19,994 nucleotides of DNA from Pararhodospirillum photometricum DSM 122 (GCF_000284415.1 NC_017059.1:1468717-1488710); one strand, 5' to 3'; positions 1 to 7,000 are shown, numbered from the stretch's first letter. Numbers and translations are program-made. The notes: generated from the letters alone by a model not told the origin.

Positions 1-626
1 CGGACCGGCGCCAGCCGCTCCTGCAACGCCCGATCCAGGCCTTCCAGACGGGTTTTTGTGGCGGCGGCATTGGCCCGATAGGTTGGGGCGTGCTCGGGGT
101 CCAGATCGGCCAGGGCGTCCGCGACCGCCCCCACCAAAACCTGGGCGTTGGTCGGATCCAACCACAGGTGTGGGTCAATGCCGCCCGCTTCGTGGTCATG
201 ATCGTCGTCGTGGTCATGCTCCTCATGGTCCGCCGCGCCCGTCTCATGGTCATGCTCATGGTCATGGGGCTCCCAGTCGCCTCCCTGGCGCAAGGGCAAG
301 AGGCGCACCCCGGGCAGGCTTGTCAGGGCCAAGCGCTTGGCTTGCGGACTCAGGCGCTCCAGCGGCGCCACCAAAAAGGTCTCCAGGGCAGGTCCCACCC
401 ACACCACCAGGGCCGCGTCTTGAAGGCTGCGCGCTTGCGAAGGCTTCAGGGCATAGCCGTGGGGCGAGGCGCCGCTCGAGACGATCAGGGCTGGTGTCCC
501 TAAATCGCCCATCACCGAGGCCACCAAACTCTGGACGGGGGCGATGCTGGCCGCAACCCGGGGTACTTCGGCCCACGCCGGGGCGACGCCGAGCACCAAG
601 AGTCCAAGGGCGATCCGAAAACGCAT
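1..626 (-). CDS. znuA: ZnuA, zinc ABC transporter periplasmic binding protein (3' end cut by window edge)
   Basis: High-affinity zinc-binding protein that hands Zn2+ to the ZnuB/ZnuC importer in the periplasm. Translating the minus strand from ATG 626-624 gives a signal peptide (MRFRIALGLLVLGVAPAWA, cleavage near residue 19), then VAASIAPVQSLVASVMGD, the first zinc-ligand region SPHGYALKPSQA, a long His/Asp/Glu-rich loop (about residues 120-148, many H-D-H-E repeats) and IDPHLWLDPTNAQ with the second ligand histidine. These are the hallmarks of the ZnuA/TroA cluster 9 family. A GGGAGGA ribosome site lies 7-8 nt before the ATG. About 208 residues are present; the family is about 300-330 long, so roughly the last third is off the left edge. 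It is transcribed divergently from zur-znuCB with a shared Zur box. Family assignment is secure; zinc rather than manganese is supported by the His-rich loop and the linked zur. Confidence 0.95.
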   Translation of the reverse strand, partial: MRFRIALGLLVLGVAPAWAEVPRVAASIAPVQSLVASVMGDLGTPALIVSSGASPHGYALKPSQARSLQDAALVVWVGPALETFLVAPLERLSPQAKRLALTSLPGVRLLPLRQGGDWEPHDHEHDHETGAADHEEHDHDDDHDHEAGGIDPHLWLDPTNAQVLVGAVADALADLDPEHAPTYRANAAATKTRLEGLDRALQERLAPV

Positions 627-684
627 GGAGAAATCCTCCCGGTCTGACATCAGGACCGTTACACTATCACGATCGGCGCCCGAT

Positions 685-704
685 GTTATGTTATATTATA
701 TCAC
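685..704. promoter_or_regulatory. Zur box in the znuA / zur divergent promoter
   Basis: The 20-mer GTTATGTTATATTATATCAC is an imperfect palindrome (7 of 10 opposed positions pair) of the GTTATGTTATANNATAAC type bound by proteobacterial Zur. It is the only AT-rich patch in the 92-nt gap between the znuA and zur start codons and contains TATAAT-like hexamers on both strands, so bound Zur would cover the promoters of both arms. The match to the family consensus is from memory and is inferred; the palindrome and its position are directly visible. Confidence 0.75.
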
Positions 705-718
705 CCCAGGAGGAGGCT

Positions 719-1198
719 ATGGAGCGACGGACAAGGGACGAGGCGGGCAGGGCGGCCTGTGCCGCCGGATCCCTGACGCCGGCCCGCCAACGGGTCCTGG
801 CGGTCTTGCAGGCCCAGCCCCAGCGGGTTCTTGGCGCTTACGATATCTTGGAAATCCTGGCGGCTACGGGCTCCCGCCCGGCTCCTATGAGCGTGTATCG
901 TGCCTTGGAACACTTGATGGGGGTTGGGCTGGTGCACCGGATTGCCAGCCTCAATGGCTTTGTTGCGTGTCATGCCGGGGACCGGGGGGCTGGGCATGCC
1001 GCTCAGTTTTTGATCTGCCGGGCGTGCCGCACGGTCATCGAACTGGACGGCCCCGGGGTGGCCCACGCCCTGGAGGAGGCCTGTGGGGCGGCCCGGTTCG
1101 TGCCCGAGGGGGCGGCGGTGGTCGAGGTGACGGGGGTGTGTCGGGGGTGTCGGGAAACACAGGGGGACGGGGATGGCGGAGCCTCTTGTCGTCATTGA
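719..1198 (+). CDS. zur: Zur, Fur-family zinc uptake regulator
   Basis: Fur-family repressor of 159 aa that senses zinc and would repress the flanking znu genes. The N-terminal winged helix contains SLTPARQRVLAVL (residues 18-30) and the recognition-helix region SVYRALEHLMGVGLVHRI (58-75), typical of Fur proteins. The C-terminal half has CHAGDRGAGH (84-93) and two Cys pairs, C100-R-A-C103 and C141-R-G-C144, which form the structural zinc site of Zur/Fur. ATG 719 is preceded by a very strong AGGAGGAGG site; the reading frame stays open far upstream, but that stretch overlaps the opposite znuA gene and is not coding here. The stop overlaps the znuC start by 26 nt. Zur rather than Fur or PerR is inferred from linkage to znuABC and the upstream Zur box. 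Confidence 0.93.
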   Translation: MERRTRDEAGRAACAAGSLTPARQRVLAVLQAQPQRVLGAYDILEILAATGSRPAPMSVYRALEHLMGVGLVHRIASLNGFVACHAGDRGAGHAAQFLICRACRTVIELDGPGVAHALEEACGAARFVPEGAAVVEVTGVCRGCRETQGDGDGGASCRH

Positions 1199-1898
1199 GG
1201 ATGTTGGCGTAAAGATCGGAAATCGTTGGCTTTTACGCCATGTTTCTCTCCGTGTTCATCCGGGAGAGATTCTGAGTGTGATTGGTCCGAATGGTGCGGG
1301 GAAAACCACCTTGGTCAAAGCCGTTCTTGGCCTTGTGCCGGTGGCCGAAGGCCGGATCCGCCGGCCGCCCTCGGAACACATCGGTTACGTCCCCCAACGC
1401 CTGAGCCTAGATCCGGTGTTACCCTTGTCGGTGTTCCGCTTGGCCACGCTACCGCGCACCGTGCCGCGCGCTCGGGTTGTGGCTGCCCTGACCGAAACCG
1501 GGGTGGCCGGGCTGATCGATGCCCCGGTGGCCGGGCTGTCGGGCGGCGAATTTCAACGGGTCCTTTTGGCCCGCGCCTTGTTGCGCGATCCCGCTCTTCT
1601 GGTGCTCGACGAACCGGTGCAGGGCGTGGACTACGCCGGCGAGGCCGCGCTTTATGACCTGATTGCCCGGGTTCGCGCCGAAAGAGGCTGCGCCGTCTTG
1701 ATGATCTCGCATGACCTGCACGTGGTCATGGCTGCCACCGACACGGTTGCTTGCTTGAATGGTACGGTCTGCTGTTCCGGGCCGCCCCATGCGGTGGCTG
1801 ATCTGCCGGCTTTCCAGGCCTTGTTTGGCCCGCGGGCCGGCAGTCTGGCCCTTTACGCCCACCACCATCACCCCTTGAGCGGGCAAGATCCCTCATGA
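1173..1898 (+). CDS. znuC: ZnuC, zinc ABC transporter ATP-binding protein
   Basis: Cytoplasmic ATPase of the zinc importer (241 aa). It shows Walker A GPNGAGKTT (38-46), the Q-loop glutamine in YVPQR (Q75), ABC signature LSGGE (122-126), Walker B LLVLDEP (142-148) and the H-loop ISHD (H180). The C-terminus carries a short histidine cluster (ALYAHHHHPLSG), often seen in zinc-system ATPases. ATG 1173 lies inside the 3' end of zur, preceded by AGGGGGACGGGG; the 3' end overlaps znuB as ATGA. This packing indicates a single zur-znuC-znuB transcript with translational coupling. The family is about 250 aa long, so the gene is complete. Zinc specificity rests on the neighbours. Confidence 0.95.
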   Translation: MAEPLVVIEDVGVKIGNRWLLRHVSLRVHPGEILSVIGPNGAGKTTLVKAVLGLVPVAEGRIRRPPSEHIGYVPQRLSLDPVLPLSVFRLATLPRTVPRARVVAALTETGVAGLIDAPVAGLSGGEFQRVLLARALLRDPALLVLDEPVQGVDYAGEAALYDLIARVRAERGCAVLMISHDLHVVMAATDTVACLNGTVCCSGPPHAVADLPAFQALFGPRAGSLALYAHHHHPLSGQDPS

Positions 1899-2671
1899 TC
1901 GACGACTTTTTGGTGCGGGCCCTCTTGGCCGGTGTCGGGCTGGCCCTGATCGCCGGCCCTTTAGGGTGCTTTGTGGTCTGGCGGCGCATGGCCTATTTTG
2001 GTGACACCATGGCCCATGCTGCCTTGCTGGGTGTTGCCCTCGGGGTGGCGAGCGGATCCCCGCCGTTGGTCGGGGTGTTGGGTGTGGCGCTCGGCTTGAG
2101 CGTCTTTTTGGGCACGGTGGCGCGGCGGCGGTCGCTGGGGCTGGATACCTTTCTTGGGGTTTTCTCCCATGGAGCCCTGGCATTGGGCTTGGTGTGCGTC
2201 GCCCTGATGGCCAACCGGGTGGATCTGCTGGGCTTGTTGCTGGGCGATGTTCTGGCGGTAAGTTGGGGCGATCTGGCCATCTTGTGGGGGGCGGGGGCGG
2301 TGATGCTCGGCGCCTTGGTGCTGGCGTGGCGCCCCTTGCTGGCTGCGACCTTGGACCCTGATCTCGCGCGCGCCGAGGGGGTCCCCACCACCCGCTTGGA
2401 TATTTTCATCATGGTCCTCGTGGCCAGTGTGGTGGCCTTGGGGCTCAAGGTGGTGGGCGTGCTGCTGATCACGGCCTTGATGGTCATTCCGGCCGCTGCC
2501 GCCCGGCCGTGGTCACGCTCGCCGGAAGCCATGGCCGCACTGGCATCGGTCCTCGGGGGGATCGCGGTGGGCGGCGGGCTGGCCCTGTCCTTGGCGCTGG
2601 ATACCCCGGCTGGCCCGTCCATGGTCGTCGTGGCCCTCTTGACCTTTTTGCCGGGGCTGTTGCGACGATAA
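1895..2671 (+). CDS. znuB: ZnuB, zinc ABC transporter permease
   Basis: Inner-membrane permease of the zinc importer (258 aa, ABC-3 family). It is almost entirely hydrophobic, with about eight predicted membrane segments. It begins FLVRALLAGVGLALIAGPLGCFVVWRRMAYFGDTMAHAALLGVALG, and WRRMAYFGDTMAHAALLG is the conserved ABC-3 motif. Later segments include VVALGLKVVGVLLITALMVIPAAAA, also characteristic of the family. The start codon overlaps the znuC stop (ATGA, 1895-1898). The stop is followed immediately by a GC-rich palindrome that probably ends the operon and faces the convergent gene at 2716-3528. Confidence 0.95.
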   Translation: MIDDFLVRALLAGVGLALIAGPLGCFVVWRRMAYFGDTMAHAALLGVALGVASGSPPLVGVLGVALGLSVFLGTVARRRSLGLDTFLGVFSHGALALGLVCVALMANRVDLLGLLLGDVLAVSWGDLAILWGAGAVMLGALVLAWRPLLAATLDPDLARAEGVPTTRLDIFIMVLVASVVALGLKVVGVLLITALMVIPAAAARPWSRSPEAMAALASVLGGIAVGGGLALSLALDTPAGPSMVVVALLTFLPGLLRR

Positions 2672-2710
2672 AGGGAAGGCTGGGGAGGCGCTTTCTCCCC
2701 AGGCCCCTCG
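2672..2710. repeat. Palindromic intergenic repeat, copy 1 (probable bidirectional terminator)
   Basis: Directly after the znuB stop comes AGGGAAGGCTGGGGAGG. Its hairpin core is CTGGGGAG (2680-2687) and CTCCCCAG (2695-2702) with a 7-nt loop, followed by GCCCCTCG. It belongs to the same family as the copies near 3588, 8546, 15926 and 18973 but has a degraded loop side. It lies between two convergent genes and has no strong T-tract, so a terminator role is inferred from its position and stem. Confidence 0.75.
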
Positions 2711-2715
2711 GTCTC

Positions 2716-3528
2716 TCAGTACTGCCCCCCGGCACTGGGCAGCGGCGCAAGCGGCGCCCCGGTCCCAAACCCGCTGGGCGGCGCCAGGGGAGAAAGCGAG
2801 GAGGGCGGCTGAACAGCCGGCGCCGGCATGCTTGCCGGAGGCAGTCCCTCGCCGGGAAGGTCGCGCAGTTTGGCCAGGGAAAGTGACGTGGAAACCCGGG
2901 TGGGCTCCTCGGGATCAGCGCGCTCCAGGGTCAGAGAGCGGAAAGGTGCGTGAACAGTCCACGAAACGCTACGCCCGCCCACGAAGATATCCAGATCCGC
3001 GCGGTCCAACTCCCCGGCCGGCGACAGCCAAAGATTCATGAGGCGACCGGCCTGGGGCTGGTCCGAGGTGGCGATGGGCGCGTCGATCAGGGCCTTGACG
3101 GCGAAATCGGTCGGCGAGATCAGGGCGTATAAAAACTCGCGCACAACCTGTCCGTAGGTCTTGGCGATGTTGATCCGCACGAAGGCGGCCCGGCCATCGG
3201 CGCCGGGGACGATGGTCGCGGCGCTATACGGGAACGCCACCCGCTTGGCGTCGAGTCCCATGCGCAGGAAGCTGCCATCGCTCAAGACGAGCTTGTCCAA
3301 GGTGCCATCGGCCTTGATCAGCAGGTCGTCCACCACGGCCACGGGGGGCGCATCGCCGTAGGTGCGCACGGGCAGGCGCAGGAGGTCGCGGACAGCGATG
3401 GGCCCTTGGAGGGCGGGCAGGGACTCGCCGTCGGCCACAGGGGCGGGGGGCGCCAGGGTTTGGGCCTGGGCCGCCAGAGGCAGGAGCAGGGCTCCAACGA
3501 CCAGGGCCGCGCGGGGCAGACGCATCAT
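2716..3528 (-). CDS. Exported PRC-barrel-like protein with proline-rich tail
   Basis: A 270-aa protein of unknown function. It has a clear Sec signal peptide (MMRLPRAALVVGALLLPLAAQA, cleavage after about residue 22). Residues about 45-105 (RDLLRLPVRTYGDAPPVAVV, then DDLLIKADGTLDKLVLSDGS and KRVAFPYSA) have the strand pattern and wording of a PRC-barrel domain (vDDLlid.dG.v..lvl..g..l..krvavP). The middle is mixed alpha/beta, and the last 55 residues are rich in Pro, Ser, Ala and Gly, probably disordered. Two adjacent ATGs (3528 and 3525) follow a GGAGA site. A repeat doublet lies between this gene and the upstream bioB, so it is probably transcribed on its own. The PRC-barrel call is inference from pattern; an exported PRC-barrel suggests a cell-envelope role, but no partner is visible. 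Confidence 0.7.
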   Translation of the reverse strand: MMRLPRAALVVGALLLPLAAQAQTLAPPAPVADGESLPALQGPIAVRDLLRLPVRTYGDAPPVAVVDDLLIKADGTLDKLVLSDGSFLRMGLDAKRVAFPYSAATIVPGADGRAAFVRINIAKTYGQVVREFLYALISPTDFAVKALIDAPIATSDQPQAGRLMNLWLSPAGELDRADLDIFVGGRSVSWTVHAPFRSLTLERADPEEPTRVSTSLSLAKLRDLPGEGLPPASMPAPAVQPPSSLSPLAPPSGFGTGAPLAPLPSAGGQY

Positions 3529-3587
3529 GACGGGGTCTCCAGGAGGTCGGGAGGAGAATGATCCTTATCCTGGACGGCGCAGGACGT

Positions 3588-3706
3588 AAAGGGAAGGCTG
3601 GGGAGGCTTGCCTCCCCAGGCCCCTCGTTCCCGTTGGCTCTTCGCGTTGAGAGATACCCCAGGATTGGAGGGGTCTGGGGAGGCAAGCCTCCCCAGTCTT
3701 CCTTTT
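3588..3706. repeat. Inverted doublet of palindromic repeats, copy 2 (REPIN-like)
   Basis: Two units face each other. The left unit has CTGGGGAGGC (3598-3607), TT, GCCTCCCCAG (3610-3619), then GCCCCTCGTTCC. The right unit has GGAGGGGT, CTGGGGAGGC (3675-3684), AA, GCCTCCCCAG (3687-3696), then TCTTCCTTTTA. The right unit is nearly the reverse complement of the left, with about 45 nt of unrelated sequence between them. Each unit is a perfect 10-bp stem, and together they form a larger cruciform. The right end abuts the bioB stop codon at 3705. It lies between bioB and the PRC-barrel gene, both on the minus strand, and probably terminates bioB transcription. Confidence 0.85.
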
Positions 3707-4687
3707 AGGCCAGGGCCGCGAACAAAGCGCGGTCAGCCGCCAGCTCGGCGTTGGGGGTGGTCAGCAGAGCATCCCCCAAGAAAATCGAGTTAGCGCCGGC
3801 AACAAAGCACAAAACCTGGGCTTCCAGGCTCAAGCTGGCCCGTCCCGCCGAGAGGCGGACCTGGGAGGCGGGCAGGGCAAGGCGGGTGGTGGCGATCATG
3901 CGCACCAAGTCGAGGGGATCGGTGGCCGGCCGGTCGGCCAGCGGGGTTCCCGCCACCGGGACCAGGACATTGATCGGCACGCTGTCGGGGTGGGGGTGAA
4001 GTTGGCCAGGGTCCGAATCAAACTGGCCCGGTCGCGCAGGCTTTCCCCCATGCCGATGATGCCGCCGCAGCAGACCTCGATGCCAGCGGCGCGCACGGCC
4101 GCAAGGGTGCGCAGGCGGTCTTCGTAGGTGCGGGTGGTGATGATGCTGCCGTAAAACTCGGGGCTGGTGTCCAGATTGTGGTTGTAGGCGGTGAGGCCGG
4201 CTTCGGCCAGGGCTTGGGCCTGGGCATCGGTCAGCATCCCCAGGGTCATGCAGGTTTCGAGGCCCAGGGCCCCGACCCCGCGCACCATGGCCAGCACCGC
4301 CTCGAACTCGCGACCGCCGGGCGGCTGACGCCACGCGGCCCCCATGCAAAAGCGCTCGGCCCCGGCCGCTTTGGCCTCGCGGGCCTGCTCGATGACCCGG
4401 GTTGGATCCATCAAGGCTTCGCGGGTCAGCTCGACATCGCGGTGGTGGGCCGACTGCGGGCAGTACGCGCAATCTTCGGAGCATCCCCCGGTCTTGATGT
4501 TGAGCAGGCTGGCTTTCTGAATGGCATTGGGGTCGTGGTGGCGGCGGTGAACGGCATTGGCCCGCCCCACCAACTCCAGGAGGGGCAGGGCTTGGAGGGT
4601 CTCAATCTCCTCCACCGTCCAGTCATGGCGGATCTGGCCGTCCTGGGGCTCGGGCTGGGGGGGCGCAACGGCGGGATCGGCGGTCAT
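3705..4687 (-). CDS. bioB: BioB, biotin synthase (interrupted by an apparent -1 frameshift)
   Basis: Radical-SAM enzyme that inserts sulfur into dethiobiotin, the last step of biotin synthesis. ATG 4687 has AAGGAG 6 nt upstream. The radical-SAM cluster ligands are C69, C73 and C76 in [35 protein letters not shown] and [11 protein letters not shown] follow, carrying the second-cluster cysteines. The frame reads into nonsense after [10 protein letters not shown]; the correct continuation [20 protein letters not shown] ... VRLSAGR (the cluster-binding Arg) ... FVAGANSIF ... LLTTPN lies in another minus-strand frame down to the stop at 3705. One base is missing at the G run 3992-3996 (plus-strand view). 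Both halves are well conserved, so a sequencing error is more likely than decay. Repaired, it would be about 327 aa, normal for BioB. Expression is probably under BioR through the two upstream boxes. Confidence 0.92.
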
Positions 4688-4729
4688 CCAGGGCTCCTTG
4701 ATCTCGATTCCAGGGGACGCTCTCGATAA

Positions 4730-4739
4730 TTATAGATAA
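4730..4739 (-). promoter_or_regulatory. BioR operator, bioB-proximal copy
   Basis: The plus strand reads TTATAGATAA, so the minus strand (bioB sense) reads TTATCTATAA. That is an exact match to the operator described for BioR, the GntR-family biotin regulator of alphaproteobacteria. On the bioB strand it overlaps an exact TATAAT hexamer (4734-4729), so a bound repressor would block RNA polymerase about 43 nt before the bioB ATG. No bioR gene is in this window. Confidence 0.85.
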
Positions 4740-4833
4740 TTACTAGCGTCGATCTATGGATAGAGACACAGTTCACCCAGGTTCGCAAGATGAACCCCGG
4801 AGCCCCCCGCAAGAGATCTCCAAAAATAGATTT

Positions 4834-4843
4834 TTATAGATAA
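4834..4843 (-). promoter_or_regulatory. BioR operator, distal copy
   Basis: A second exact TTATAGATAA lies 104 bp further from bioB than the first, in the same orientation. It also overlaps an AT-rich stretch that could act as a promoter element. It lies downstream of the tRNA-Leu terminator. The spacing is close to ten turns of B-form DNA, so two dimers on the same face (looping or cooperative binding) are possible; that is inference. Confidence 0.75.
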
Positions 4844-4879
4844 AGCCCTCACAACTCTCGCCGCAAACCCCAAAACGCC

Positions 4880-4916
4880 AAAAAGACGGCAACCTGTTTC
4901 CAGGTCCCGTCTTTTT
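4880..4916 (-). terminator. Rho-independent terminator of tRNA-Leu
   Basis: On the minus strand a composite stem (GACGG pairs with CCGTC, and ACCTG with CAGGT) closes a GAAA tetraloop and is followed by five or more Ts. The other strand also ends in a T-run, so the structure could work both ways. It lies 22 nt after the tRNA 3' end and separates the tRNA from the bioB control region. Confidence 0.88.
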
Positions 4917-4937
4917 CGGCAACATCGAGTGTGTGAT

Positions 4938-5024
4938 TGGTGCCCCCGGGGAGACTCGAACTCCCACTCCCTTGCGGGAAACAGATTTTGAGTCTGCCGC
5001 GTCTACCAGTTCCACCACAGGGGC
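4938..5024 (-). tRNA. tRNA-Leu (anticodon CAA)
   Basis: An 87-nt class II tRNA on the minus strand. The acceptor stem is GCCCCTG paired with CGGGGGC, followed by discriminator A and an encoded CCA. The D arm reads TGGTGGAACTGGTAGACGC. The anticodon loop CTCAAAA gives anticodon CAA (reads UUG) and is closed by CAGA/TCTG. A long variable arm (TTCCCGCAAGGGA) and the T-arm GTTCGAGTC complete a leucine-type cloverleaf. It has its own promoter and terminator. Confidence 0.97.
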
Positions 5025-5053
5025 ACCGTGCACTGCCTCGGTGCGAGGGCCGC

Positions 5054-5082
5054 AATGTGCCGTTCTGGAGCCCGATTGTCAA
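5054..5082 (-). promoter_or_regulatory. Probable sigma-70 promoter of tRNA-Leu
   Basis: On the minus strand an exact TTGACA (5082-5077) is followed, after 17 nt, by CACATT (5059-5054), a weak -10. Transcription would start about 20 nt before the tRNA 5' end. No terminator is seen between the methyltransferase stop at 5102 and this promoter, so some read-through into the tRNA is possible. Confidence 0.6.
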
Positions 5083-5101
5083 ACCCTTTTTTTTGGCTGG
5101 G

Positions 5102-5992
5102 TCATTTTAGAGCGCGAGCCAGGGCGTTGATATGTTCCGGGGTGATGCCACAGCAGCCGCCGATGATCGTGGCTCCCTGGTCCACCCAGGCTTGGGCCCA
5201 GGCGGCATAGCGGGCGGGATCGAGGTCGGGCCGCAGTTCGTCCAGGGTTTCGTTGGCCTTGGCGTCCTTGGGTGTCGGGGGGAAGGCGTTGGCATAGACT
5301 CCAAGGTCCAGGGAGACACCGGCCTTGCGGGCTTCCTCGCGCGCCGTCGTCACCGCCGCGCCCATCACCTCCGGCTGGCTGCAATTGAACAAAACAGCCC
5401 GCGCCCCCAACGCCAGGGCCTCCTCGACCGCCACGGCCACGGGCTCGCCCGAGCGGAGCACCGGACCGGCGACGGGTTCGTCGTCCAGGGTGAACGACAG
5501 CCACAAGGGCTTGGGATCGTTCCCCAAGGCGGTTCGCGCGGCCCTGACCTCGGCGATGGAGCTTTGGGTTTCGGCCAGCCAGACATCCACGAAAGGCGCA
5601 AGACCCTCGATCAGCTTTTGGTGAATGGCGATGGAGGCGGCCTCGTCGAACAGGTCGGGGCGATAGGAGCCCAGGGCCGGGGGCAGGGAGCCCGCCACGA
5701 TCGCCGCCGGCGACGCGCGATCGGCCACCTCGCGGGCCAGACGTCCCGCCAGCGCCGCCAACTCGGTCCCGCGCGCCTCGAAGCGCTCCTGCCCCAGGTG
5801 AAAGGGCACCACGGCATAGCTGTTGGTCGTCAGAATCGATGCACCCGCCTCGAGAAAAGCTTGGTGCGCCAGGGTCACAAACCCAGGCCCCTCGAGGAGC
5901 GCCAGGGCCGACCATTCCGGTTGACGAAATGGCGCCCCCCGGCGTTTGAGTTCCCGACCCATGCCACCATCCAGCACCCGTACCGTTGCCAA
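5102..5992 (-). CDS. Homocysteine S-methyltransferase family protein
   Basis: A 296-aa zinc-dependent methyltransferase of the Hcy-binding (pfam S-methyl_trans) family, which moves a methyl group from S-methylmethionine, betaine or a similar donor to a thiol such as homocysteine. It opens with VRVLDGGMGRELKRRGAPF, the family N-terminus. The zinc-binding cysteines are C204 in VLFNCSQPE and C280-C281 in GGCCGITPEHI. HQAFLEAGASILTTNSYAV and FVDVWLAETQ are also typical. It is single-domain and lacks the cobalamin or folate modules of MetH. The start is taken as TTG 5992 with GGAG 7 nt upstream, because starting at the next Met would remove the conserved LDGG strand. It is divergent from the ABC importer gene at 6096. 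The donor substrate cannot be decided from sequence; MmuM-like is one possibility. Confidence 0.88.
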   Translation of the reverse strand: MATVRVLDGGMGRELKRRGAPFRQPEWSALALLEGPGFVTLAHQAFLEAGASILTTNSYAVVPFHLGQERFEARGTELAALAGRLAREVADRASPAAIVAGSLPPALGSYRPDLFDEAASIAIHQKLIEGLAPFVDVWLAETQSSIAEVRAARTALGNDPKPLWLSFTLDDEPVAGPVLRSGEPVAVAVEEALALGARAVLFNCSQPEVMGAAVTTAREEARKAGVSLDLGVYANAFPPTPKDAKANETLDELRPDLDPARYAAWAQAWVDQGATIIGGCCGITPEHINALARALK

Positions 5993-6095
5993 GGGCGTTC
6001 TCCGTTGTTGCGATGAAGGAAATGTTGCTATGAAGACGGCGTATTGTAGGTCGGGTTATACATTAGGCAAGTGTGTTACAACGAGGGGAAAGCAA

Positions 6096-6920
6096 ATGAC
6101 CGCACGATGGGGATGGGGCGCCGCCGCCGCCCTGGCTCTGGTCCTGGGGGCGAGTGGGGCCCAGGCTGGCGAAACGCTTGATCGCGTGACCGCTTCCAAG
6201 ACCCTGGTCCAGGTGCTGGACCAGAGCTACCCGCCGTTCTCGTTCCTGAACGACAAGAACGAGATGGATGGGTTCGACGTGGATGTCGCCAAGGAATTCG
6301 CCAAGCGTCTGGGCGCGACCTTGAAAATCGAAACCCCCTCCTGGGAGGTCATCACCGCTGGAAACTGGAAAGGCCGCTGGGACGTTTGCATCTGCTCGAT
6401 GACGCCGAGCAAGGAGCGCGCCGAGGTTCTCGACTTCGTGACCACCTATTACAACACCCCGGCTGTTCTCGTCGTCAGCGCCGACAATACCACTGCCCAG
6501 AGCATCAAGGATCTTTCGGGCAAGAAGATTGGCGTTCAGTCCGGCACGCCGTATGAAAAATACACCCAGAAGAACCTGACGATTGAGGGCGGCAAGCCGG
6601 TTGAGTATCCGTTTGATGCCGTGGTCCCGACGCCTTTCGAGAGCGAGGAACTGGCCTTCCAGGATCTTGCCCTGGGCGGTGGCAAGCGCCTGGATGGCAT
6701 CGTAGGCAACATGGTGACCATCAAGCCGCGGGTGGACAAGTCTCCCGACAAATTCCGCGTTGTGGGCGAGCCCCTGTTTGCCGACCCCAATGCCATCGCC
6801 GTGGACAAGGGCGATCCCGAGTGGAAGGCCAAGGTGGCCTCGGTCATTGACGAGATGCGTCAAGACGGTACTTTGTCGCAGATTTCCATGAAGTGGATCG
6901 GTGCCGACATCACCAAGTAA
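6096..6920 (+). CDS. Polar amino-acid ABC transporter substrate-binding protein
   Basis: Periplasmic family 3 solute-binding protein (274 aa) for a polar amino acid. The signal peptide MTARWGWGAAAALALVLGASGAQA is cut near residue 24. The mature part begins with LVQVLDQSYPPFSFLNDKNEMDGFDVDVAKEFAKRLG, the classic family 3 N-lobe, followed by GRWDVCICSMTPSKERAEVLDFVTTYYNTPAVL and the hinge and second lobe KKIGVQSGTPYEKY. Start ATG 6096 follows GAGGGGA; an in-frame ATG at 6030 with AAGGAA upstream is an alternative that would lengthen the signal region by 22 residues. It heads a three-gene importer operon and is separated from the permease by a hairpin. The ligand (glutamate/aspartate, glutamine, arginine and so on) is not determinable here. 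Confidence 0.93.
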   Translation: MTARWGWGAAAALALVLGASGAQAGETLDRVTASKTLVQVLDQSYPPFSFLNDKNEMDGFDVDVAKEFAKRLGATLKIETPSWEVITAGNWKGRWDVCICSMTPSKERAEVLDFVTTYYNTPAVLVVSADNTTAQSIKDLSGKKIGVQSGTPYEKYTQKNLTIEGGKPVEYPFDAVVPTPFESEELAFQDLALGGGKRLDGIVGNMVTIKPRVDKSPDKFRVVGEPLFADPNAIAVDKGDPEWKAKVASVIDEMRQDGTLSQISMKWIGADITK

Positions 6921-6947
6921 GGGGTGATCGGCTTTTTTGGTGTTTAT

Positions 6948-6976
6948 GGGCTCCCGTTCCCTTGGGGCGGGAGCCC
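6948..6976 (+). terminator. Intra-operon hairpin between binding-protein and permease genes
   Basis: GGGCTCCCG (6948-6956) and CGGGAGCCC (6968-6976) form a perfect 9-bp stem with an 11-nt loop and no long T-run after it. It sits in the 80-nt gap of the importer operon. Such hairpins commonly protect the upstream mRNA or partly stop transcription, so that binding protein is made in excess over the permease; that role is inferred here. Confidence 0.6.
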
Positions 6977-7000
6977 GCTTTGTGGCGAGGGTGGGAAACG

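Noticed and set aside
181..270. Repeated CATGGTCATG-like motifs near 200-270 as a DNA repeat array
   Set aside because: They are the codons of the His/Asp/Glu-rich metal-binding loop of ZnuA on the minus strand.
56..718. Long plus-strand open frame upstream of zur, and other plus-strand frames opposite znuA
   Set aside because: The znuA minus-strand translation has a signal peptide, His-rich loop and ligand motifs; the plus-strand frames have no recognisable pattern and are shadows caused by high GC.
5083..5094. T-run near 5087-5094 as a terminator
   Set aside because: There is no stem before it on either strand.
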